A stretch of 6,483 bases of DNA from Desulfobacteraceae bacterium. GTDB lineage: Bacteria > Desulfobacterota > DSM-4660 > Desulfatiglandales > Desulfatiglandaceae. The translations under genes were made by a program, and so were the position numbers. Of the stretch, positions 1 to 4,310 are shown piece by piece (the stretch's first letter is position 1; every line of letters starts with the position of its first letter). Location: the NCBI GenBank assembly GCA_030611815.1, contig JAUWPC010000202.1, positions 1 through 6,483 of the forward strand, written 5' to 3'. The notes below the pieces were generated by a model. The model was not told the origin of the DNA, searched no databases, and was given only the letters and a program-made list of their open reading frames with translations.

Positions 1-923
1 ACACCCAGATTTCGAATATATTCAAGCTCATAATCGAGGATATCCCTCGGTAGACGATGGGGGCCGATCCCATAGCGAAGGAGACCTCCTGCCTTGGCCT
101 CTTTCTCAAAGACTGTTACATTATATCCAAGGCGGGCTAAATCGGCCGCCGCCGCCAATCCTGCCGGTCCTGATCCGATGACAGCGATTCTTTCATCTCT
201 CTTCTCGATTGCCCCGGATACTGAATCATGAGGGTTGGAGATTTCGTAATCTGCCACAAAACGTTTGATATCTCTTATGGCGATCGGTTCATCTAAGTCT
301 CCCCGCCTGCAGACCTCTTCACAGGGATGGGTGCACACCCTTCCACATATCCCGGGCAGGACATTATCCTTTCTGACGACATCAAGCGCCTCTTGAAATC
401 TACCGGCCCTTGTCAGGGCTATGTAGGCCTGGGCATTGACTCCTAAGGGGCAGGAGGCCTGGCATAACGGCTGCTGCCTCTTGTCGATGACCGGTCTTCC
501 CGGAAGGGCCGTCCTCGGGCCAAACCGTATCGGCTTTCCTCCATCCGGGAGAGAAACAGGACAGATCTCAAAGCAGCGCCCGCACAGGACGCACTGGTCA
601 GGGTCAATAAACGTCTGGGAGGTTTCTATCTTTGCGCGGAATCCCTGGGGGGTGTGCTTGATGGAAAGGACCCGGGCGGGGAGGACGCAACGGATGATGG
701 GATTACGCAAAATCCTTATCAGACCGGGCCGGTACGCATAATTCAGGGGTACGCCCGAGGCCAACCGCCATTTTTCATTACCTAATTTCTGGTCTAAATC
801 GGGATCAGGGTCCACGAGAGTCACGGGGATGCCCAGTTCGCCTAATTTACTGGCAGCCGCTATCCCTGCCGGCGTTGCTCCTATGATAAGTACTCTGTAA
901 AGACGGTCTTTTGGGCGTGTCAT
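1..923 (-). CDS. GltD/NfnL-like iron-sulfur flavoprotein with N-terminal HdrA-like extension (partial, C-terminus outside window)
   Basis: The first 307 residues are visible; the frame runs open off the left edge. Residues about 9-40 form a Rossmann-type nucleotide-binding start with GATPAG, in which the middle Gly of GxGxxG is Thr. A [4Fe-4S] motif CxxCxxCxxxCP follows (C111, C114, C117, C121). Next comes the dihydropyrimidine dehydrogenase/glutamate synthase small-subunit type cluster domain: C154xxxC158P, then C193, C197, C201 and C205, each three residues apart. A second, canonical Rossmann motif GSGPAG (250-255) follows, then GGLLRYGI and RLP as in GltD and NfnL. Members use FAD to move electrons between NAD(P)H and iron-sulfur partners. 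The ATG is 2 nt past the korC stop, with AGGAG 7 nt upstream, so it is probably co-translated with the oxidoreductase. The context resembles the flavin subunit of phenylglyoxylate:NAD oxidoreductase (PadH). Inference: it links the Kor complex or its ferredoxin to NAD(P). Family is firm; cofactor and partner are not. Confidence 0.9.
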   Translation of the reverse strand, partial: MTRPKDRLYRVLIIGATPAGIAAASKLGELGIPVTLVDPDPDLDQKLGNEKWRLASGVPLNYAYRPGLIRILRNPIIRCVLPARVLSIKHTPQGFRAKIETSQTFIDPDQCVLCGRCFEICPVSLPDGGKPIRFGPRTALPGRPVIDKRQQPLCQASCPLGVNAQAYIALTRAGRFQEALDVVRKDNVLPGICGRVCTHPCEEVCRRGDLDEPIAIRDIKRFVADYEISNPHDSVSGAIEKRDERIAVIGSGPAGLAAAADLARLGYNVTVFEKEAKAGGLLRYGIGPHRLPRDILDYELEYIRNLG

Positions 924-925
924 CT

Positions 926-1522
926 TCAGGCTCCTGCCTTCCCAGTGGCCTTCTTTTCTCGTCCCTTGAGCACGGCCAGCCCGTAATCGCAGCCCTTATT
1001 GAAGGCTGTGCCATTCATTTCCTCAGTCCCCTTGGGAACCGAGTCGGTCACGGCATCTCGGGCGGCATCCAGAGAGACCGCCCCGGTGATAGCGGTGAAA
1101 AAACCTAACATGATAATATTTGCCATCATCTTCCTTCCTAACTCCTCGGCAATCCGAGTAGAGGGGATGGAAAAAAACTGGCCGCCAAACCCTCGAGGCT
1201 GAACCAGATCCTGGTCGATCAGCAAGGTCCCTCCCTCCTTCATCTGGCCGATGAACTTGTCAAAACCGCCCTGAGACATACACACTAAGACATCAGGCCT
1301 TCTCACGTAAGGATAATGAATAGGCTGGTCGGCTATAGTCACCTGGGCGCTGCATGCCCCGCCACGTGCCTCGGGTCCATATGCCTGGACTAAGGTGCTC
1401 TCCCTGTGGTCACCTATGACCGCCGCCTGGCCGAGAATGCGACCTGCTAAGATGATCCCCTGGCCGCCAAAACCTGTAAAAATAATTTCCTGCCTCCCGG
1501 CTTTTCTTTTTCCTCTGGCCAT
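926..1522 (-). CDS. korC: 2-oxoacid:ferredoxin oxidoreductase, gamma subunit
   Basis: This is a 198-residue protein of the pyruvate/ketoisovalerate oxidoreductase gamma family. The family signature GFGGQGI is at residues 17-23 and the conserved YGPEARGG at 48-55; the length is normal for a free-standing gamma subunit. In the complex this subunit packs against alpha and beta and is thought to help bind CoA. I chose the ATG at 1522 over an in-frame ATG at 1567. It overlaps the korB stop by one base (TAATG), has an AAAGGG about 9 nt upstream, and puts the glycine-rich motif at the usual distance from the N-terminus. The one-base overlap suggests translational coupling to korB. The stop lies 2 nt before the flavoprotein start. 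Calling it 2-oxoglutarate-specific rests on the four-gene korDABC layout, not on a residue seen here; a branched-chain 2-oxoacid enzyme is the main alternative. Confidence 0.93.
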   Translation of the reverse strand: MARGKRKAGRQEIIFTGFGGQGIILAGRILGQAAVIGDHRESTLVQAYGPEARGGACSAQVTIADQPIHYPYVRRPDVLVCMSQGGFDKFIGQMKEGGTLLIDQDLVQPRGFGGQFFSIPSTRIAEELGRKMMANIIMLGFFTAITGAVSLDAARDAVTDSVPKGTEEMNGTAFNKGCDYGLAVLKGREKKATGKAGA

Positions 1523-2379
1523 TATTCCAGACCCTTTTCTCCCTCTATAAGTTCCTTTGGCCGGCATGTGTTATCATATCTGTCTGTACAGGTGGGACGT
1601 TCCGTCTGAATAAATTTGCCCAAGACAATTCCCCTGTCAAAATCGATATCCAATTCCCATGGTTGGGCATCATTCCTGATAATGGTCCGCTCCTGATAGA
1701 TCTTTAATGAGTCTATTCCATTTTCTTTATTTCTCCGGCCGTAATTGACCGGACAGGGTGATAAGACCTCAATAAAAGAAAACCCTCTGTTGAGAAGGGC
1801 CTCCTCGATTGATTCCGTAAGATCGCGGGTATGCAGGATGGTCCATCTGGCCACATAGGTGGCCCCTGATGCGTAGGCCAAAAGAGGAAGATTGAAAGGA
1901 GTATCGGGATTTCCCACGGGCGTGGTGGTCGTCTTGGCCTTGAGAGGGGTCGTGGCTGCCACCTGCCCCCCTGTCATGCCGTAAGTGAAATTATTGACAC
2001 ATACAACCGTGAGGTCCACATTACGTCGCGCCGCATGGATAAAATGATTGCCGCCGATGGCAAAGAGGTCTCCGTCACCGCTGAATACCACGACGTTAAG
2101 TTCGGGGTTGGCCAATTTCATCCCTGTGGCAAAGGGGATAGCCCTCCCATGGGTGGTATGATAGGAGTCTAAATTTACATATCCCGCCCCTCTTCCTGAA
2201 CAGCCTATCCCTGAAACCATCACTGTTTTCTCAAGATCAATACCGCTCTCTCTCATGGCGATAAGGCAGGAGGAAAACGCCGTGCCGATACCACACCCAG
2301 GGCACCAGATATGCGGGATACGGTCTATTCGGAGAAGGTCATCAAGGGGATGTCTGACTTGCTTTTTGATCTGTTTCAT
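1522..2379 (-). CDS. korB: 2-oxoacid:ferredoxin oxidoreductase, beta (thiamine diphosphate) subunit
   Basis: This 285-residue subunit carries the catalytic thiamine diphosphate site and one [4Fe-4S] cluster. CPGCG (C26, C29), C60 in GIGCSGR and C209 in SPCP are the likely four cluster ligands by family analogy. GDGD (101-104) followed by NN (129-130) is the Mg/thiamine diphosphate motif, and YGMTGGQ (133-139) is typical of the family. The enzyme oxidatively decarboxylates a 2-oxoacid with CoA to the acyl-CoA, CO2 and reduced ferredoxin, or runs in reverse for CO2 fixation. The frame stays open upstream to 2589, but that stretch overlaps korA and lacks family similarity. The ATG at 2379 has AGGA about 6 nt upstream and lies 8 nt after the korA stop. 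The length matches the family. The last 20 residues or so look unconserved. Confidence 0.95.
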   Translation of the reverse strand: MKQIKKQVRHPLDDLLRIDRIPHIWCPGCGIGTAFSSCLIAMRESGIDLEKTVMVSGIGCSGRGAGYVNLDSYHTTHGRAIPFATGMKLANPELNVVVFSGDGDLFAIGGNHFIHAARRNVDLTVVCVNNFTYGMTGGQVAATTPLKAKTTTTPVGNPDTPFNLPLLAYASGATYVARWTILHTRDLTESIEEALLNRGFSFIEVLSPCPVNYGRRNKENGIDSLKIYQERTIIRNDAQPWELDIDFDRGIVLGKFIQTERPTCTDRYDNTCRPKELIEGEKGLE

Positions 2380-2387
2380 ACTTTTTC

Positions 2388-3533
2388 CTAAAAAAACTCC
2401 TTCAACGCCTCTACAACACGCTCGGGAGTGATGATTGTTCCCCCCGGGTGCCCCACCAAAAAGGATGGAACCTTGCCTGCGGCGCATCTTTCCACTTCTA
2501 AGTGGATTTGACCTAAATTGATCTCTACTGTAACAAAACCTTTCACCTTTTTTGCCAGGTTCCGGATCTGGGCCTCCGGGAAAGGCCATACTGTGACCAA
2601 CCGCAGCAGACCTGCCTTTATCCCTTGCTCACGCGCTTCATCAACCGCGGCTAAGCTGGTTCGAGCGGACACGCCATAGGAGACAATAACAACCTCCGCA
2701 TCCTCAAGCCGGTAGGCCTCTGTTCGAATAATGTCGTCGAGATTCCGCTGGATCTTTCCCATGAGCTGGGCCATCATCGCCTTCTGGGCCTCAACGGTCA
2801 TCACCGGATAGCCCCTTTCGTCATGGGTCAATCCGGTCACGTGGATATGATATCCCTCGCCCGCATGGGCCATGGGGGCCACTCCATTGGGCCCTGGCTC
2901 AAATGGCTTGAAACGGTCCTTTCTACCCTTTGGCCTTGGTCTTGAAACGGTCTTGATTTTTTTTGCATCAGGTATGACAACCCGCTCGCTCAGGTGCCCG
3001 ATCATCTCATCCGTCATGATCAGTACGGGCAACCGATAGGTTTCACTCAGGTTGAAGGCATCAATCGTCTGGTAGAAGATCTCCTGGGGTGAAGATGGCG
3101 CCAAAGCGATGATGTCATAATGACCGTGGGAACCCCACCGGGCCTGCATCATATCGCCCTGTGCCCCCTGGGTGGGGAGACCCGTGGATGGACCCGCTCG
3201 TTGCACATTTACCACAACGCATGGGGTTTCCGTACAGATTGCCAGGCCTATATTTTCCATCATCAGGCTAAAACCGGGGCCTGAGGTCGATGTCATACTC
3301 TTTACCCCTGCACATGAGGCGCCGATTATTGAGGCCATGGCCGCAATTTCGTCCTCCATCTGGATAAATGTTCCACCAACCTCCGGGAGCCTCCCTGCAA
3401 TATGCTCTGCAACCTCTGTGGCAGGGGTAATTGGATAACCTCCAAAAAAACGGCACCCGGCTGCCAGAGCGCCTTCTGCACAGGCAACATCGCCTGTCAT
3501 AAAATACTCACCTGTGAGGACTGCTGGTCTCAT
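2388..3533 (-). CDS. korA: 2-oxoacid:ferredoxin oxidoreductase, alpha subunit
   Basis: This 381-residue protein is the alpha subunit. It has the pyrimidine-binding domain of the thiamine diphosphate site followed by the transketolase-C-like domain. Recognisable blocks are ACAEGALAAG (17-26), GYPITPATE (32-40), QMEDE with E60 as the likely activating glutamate, TSTSGPG (81-87) and QRAGPSTGLPT (111-121). The gamma domain is absent and encoded separately by korC, which is the four-subunit arrangement. I chose the ATG at 3533 because GGAG lies 5 nt upstream and homologues begin about this far ahead of the ACAEG block. An in-frame ATG at 3584 would start inside the inserted element, and ATG 3500 would remove part of the conserved N-terminus although it also has a fair AGGTGA. 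The gene is separated from korD only by a 179-bp foldback element. Substrate 2-oxoglutarate is inferred from gene order. Confidence 0.94.
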   Translation of the reverse strand: MRPAVLTGEYFMTGDVACAEGALAAGCRFFGGYPITPATEVAEHIAGRLPEVGGTFIQMEDEIAAMASIIGASCAGVKSMTSTSGPGFSLMMENIGLAICTETPCVVVNVQRAGPSTGLPTQGAQGDMMQARWGSHGHYDIIALAPSSPQEIFYQTIDAFNLSETYRLPVLIMTDEMIGHLSERVVIPDAKKIKTVSRPRPKGRKDRFKPFEPGPNGVAPMAHAGEGYHIHVTGLTHDERGYPVMTVEAQKAMMAQLMGKIQRNLDDIIRTEAYRLEDAEVVIVSYGVSARTSLAAVDEAREQGIKAGLLRLVTVWPFPEAQIRNLAKKVKGFVTVEINLGQIHLEVERCAAGKVPSFLVGHPGGTIITPERVVEALKEFF

Positions 3534-3538
3534 CCTTT

Positions 3539-3542
3539 CTCC
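3539..3542 (-). promoter_or_regulatory. Ribosome binding site of korA
   Basis: GGAG on the minus strand, 5 nt before the ATG at 3533. It lies only 8 bp from the edge of the inserted foldback element, on the korA side, so the insertion left the korA initiation signal intact. It decides the start against the longer frame beginning at 3584. Confidence 0.75.
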
Positions 3543-3550
3543 GATACTAA

Positions 3551-3575
3551 GGGCGCGTGCAAAAAAAACTTCACA
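3551..3575 (+). repeat. Left terminal inverted repeat of foldback element
   Basis: Begins GGGCGCGTGC followed by eight A. It pairs with 3705-3729 at 21 of 25 positions; the mismatches are at repeat positions 5, 8, 19 and 23. TAA precedes it immediately. Confidence 0.7.
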
Positions 3576-3630
3576 TTTTCGCATCCCATCTTCAGATCAT
3601 TTTCGGCCGCGCTTCAATCGCAAAATCCTC

Positions 3631-3649
3631 GAAATAGTACGACTATTTC
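3631..3649. repeat. Central perfect hairpin of foldback element
   Basis: GAAATAGT and ACTATTTC pair perfectly across the loop ACG. The loop centre is base 3640, exactly the midpoint of 3551-3729. In the kor transcript it would cap the long foldback structure. Confidence 0.7.
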
Positions 3650-3704
3650 TGTGGGTTTGCTCAATCAGCGCAACCAAACCTAACCTAAATCTGGGCGCCA
3701 ATTC

Positions 3705-3729
3705 TGGGAACTTTTTTTTGCGCGAGCCC
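3705..3729 (-). repeat. Right terminal inverted repeat of foldback element
   Basis: On the minus strand it begins GGGCTCGCGC followed by eight A, matching the left repeat at 21 of 25 positions. TAA follows it on the plus strand. Its outermost base supplies the G of the present korD stop codon TAG. Confidence 0.7.
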
Positions 3730-3998
3730 TAACCTTGTTCTGTAGACGCTTCAACCGAATAGATGGCAAATTCAGGACATAAGATCTCGCAATAATGGCA
3801 GTTCACGCAATCATCCGGTTTCTTAACGGCGGGGGGGTGGTAGCCCTTGGTGTTGAACTTGGAGGAAAATTCGAGGACGTCCCGGGGGCAGTATTCAATA
3901 CAATACCCGCATCCCTTGCAGCGATCTTCGATGATATATACAATACCCGTCGTAATCTGAATTTCTTCCGAATCAAACGGAACCCGCCAAAATACCAT
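3729..3998 (-). CDS. korD: 2-oxoacid:ferredoxin oxidoreductase, delta subunit (2[4Fe-4S] ferredoxin)
   Basis: This 89-residue ferredoxin-like subunit has two complete CxxCxxCxxxCP motifs: C27, C30, C33, C37 and C64, C67, C70, C74. It carries electrons from the beta-subunit cluster to the external acceptor. ATG 3998 is the only usual start codon ahead of the first cluster, with GAGAGAAGG a few bases upstream. The N-terminal stretch before the first cluster (about 26 residues) is slightly long for the family. As first gene of the operon it sits about 50 nt behind a consensus promoter. Its TAG stop falls exactly on the junction with the foldback element, using the TA of the target repeat plus the first base of the element. 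The reconstructed uninterrupted sequence also gives TAG at this codon, so the protein end was probably unchanged by the insertion. Confidence 0.94.
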   Translation of the reverse strand: MVFWRVPFDSEEIQITTGIVYIIEDRCKGCGYCIEYCPRDVLEFSSKFNTKGYHPPAVKKPDDCVNCHYCEILCPEFAIYSVEASTEQG

Positions 3999-4031
3999 GG
4001 ACCTTCTCTCAACTTGGGTTAAATCACCTTG

Positions 4032-4042
4032 GGCCTTGGCCC
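4032..4042. promoter_or_regulatory. GGCC-type palindrome in korD 5' leader (operator-like or RNA hairpin)
   Basis: GGCCTTGGCCC, within the larger near-palindrome TTGGGCC/GGCCCCAA (4029-4045). It begins just downstream of the predicted korD transcription start and differs from the palindrome in the promoter spacer by one missing base. It could be a repressor half of a paired operator or a small hairpin in the leader. No protein for it can be named from sequence alone. Confidence 0.4.
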
Positions 4043-4054
4043 CAAAAAGGGTGC

Positions 4055-4082
4055 ATTATACGGCCTGTGGCCCATATGTCAA
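4055..4082 (-). promoter_or_regulatory. Consensus sigma-70-type promoter of the kor operon
   Basis: On the minus strand, TTGACA (4077-4082), a 16-bp spacer, and TATAAT (4055-4060). Both hexamers match the consensus exactly. Transcription would begin near 4048, giving a leader of about 50 nt before korD. The spacer holds a GGCC palindrome. The spacer is 1 bp short of the optimum of 17. Confidence 0.8.
4062..4073. promoter_or_regulatory. GGCC-type palindrome inside the kor promoter spacer
   Basis: GGCCTGTGGCCC sits wholly between the -35 and -10 hexamers; GGCC-TGT-GGCC is a perfect interrupted palindrome. Its centre is 30 bp (about three helical turns) from that of the sister site at 4032-4042. 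A protein bound here would block RNA polymerase, so repression is the likely reading, but this is inference. Confidence 0.4.
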
Positions 4083-4133
4083 GGGAAAAGCGAAATTCGA
4101 TAGAGGGTATTAGCGATACAGTAGGTTTTTTAG

Positions 4134-4170
4134 GGGGGGTGTCTAAATAAATCACCCCCCAGGGGAGGTG
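4134..4170 (+). other. Competing G-tract/C-tract hairpins in the divergent intergenic region
   Basis: GGGGGGTG (4134-4141) pairs perfectly with CACCCCCC (4153-4160) around an 11-nt A/T-rich loop. The same C-tract can instead pair with GGGGAGGTG (4162-4170), and that second stem is followed by GCTTGTTTTT, terminator-like on the plus strand. The two folds exclude each other, as in an attenuator ahead of the ABC exporter genes. No promoter upstream of it on the plus strand is clear, so a regulatory role is only a possibility. Confidence 0.35.
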
Positions 4171-4204
4171 GCTTGTTTTTGCTGGTCCTGGAAGGTACGC
4201 TGAT

Positions 4205-4236
4205 TTAAGTGCCTAAAGTTTGAAGTGCCTAAAGTT
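4205..4236 (+). repeat. Two tandem copies of a 16-bp repeat
   Basis: AAGTGCCTAAAGTT occurs twice (4207-4220 and 4223-4236), exactly 16 bp apart; with the two leading bases the units match at 15 of 16 positions. They lie about 75 bp upstream of the ABC exporter start. They could be a degenerating intergenic tandem repeat or two binding sites on nearly one face of the helix. Confidence 0.7.
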
Positions 4237-4261
4237 AAAGAACTTCGTGACATTTTATAAA
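4234..4261 (+). promoter_or_regulatory. Weak candidate promoter for the ABC exporter genes
   Basis: TATAAA (4256-4261) is a good -10 hexamer 50 bp before the start codon. The -35 hexamer 16 bp upstream (GTTAAA, 4234-4239) is poor and overlaps the second 16-bp repeat, so an activator might be needed. It is the best candidate on this strand, but weak. Confidence 0.3.
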
Positions 4262-4310
4262 GGATTGTTTTCACGTTGAATAAGAATCGGAGCATTCCTG
4301 AGAGTATCTA

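Larger units (their letters stand above)
3551..3729. mobile_element. 179-bp foldback (MITE-like) element between korD and korA
   Basis: Seen directly: the ends form inverted repeats of 25 bp with 21 matches (3551-3575 against 3705-3729), each GGGC, then a CG-rich stretch, then A8. TAA flanks both sides (3548-3550 and 3730-3732), as a 3-bp target duplication would. The exact midpoint, 3640, is also the centre of a perfect 8-bp stem with a 3-nt loop (3631-3638 with 3642-3649). Aligned end to end without gaps, the two arms agree at about 56 of 88 positions, so the whole unit is one imperfect palindrome. No plausible protein is encoded. Inference: a non-autonomous transposable or repetitive extragenic element. 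Deleting it with one TAA gives korD ending in the same TAG, then 13 nt, then the korA ATG. Other copies in the genome are predicted but cannot be seen here. Confidence 0.72.

Noticed and set aside
436..741. Plus-strand open frame of 101 codons
   Set aside because: It is antisense to the iron-sulfur flavoprotein, whose minus-strand frame holds clear cysteine and Rossmann motifs; the plus-strand product shows no recognisable domain.
2380..2589. Longer korB with 70 additional N-terminal residues
   Set aside because: The extension overlaps the korA C-terminus in another frame and is unlike the family; ATG 2379 has a ribosome site and operon spacing.
3705..3729. korD stop codon created by the insertion, truncating korD
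   Set aside because: The reconstructed empty site reads TAG at the same codon, so the insertion did not shorten the protein.
3402..3732. Plus-strand open frames across the korA start and the foldback element
   Set aside because: They are antisense to korA and cross the inserted palindrome without any domain or ribosome site, so a transposase or small protein is not supported.
4205..4236. CRISPR array
   Set aside because: Only two units with a 2-nt gap and no spacers; no cas genes are present.
4246..4275. CGTGA/TCACG inverted repeat around the -10-like TATAAA
   Set aside because: Only 5 bp per arm with a 20-nt gap; such pairs are expected by chance.
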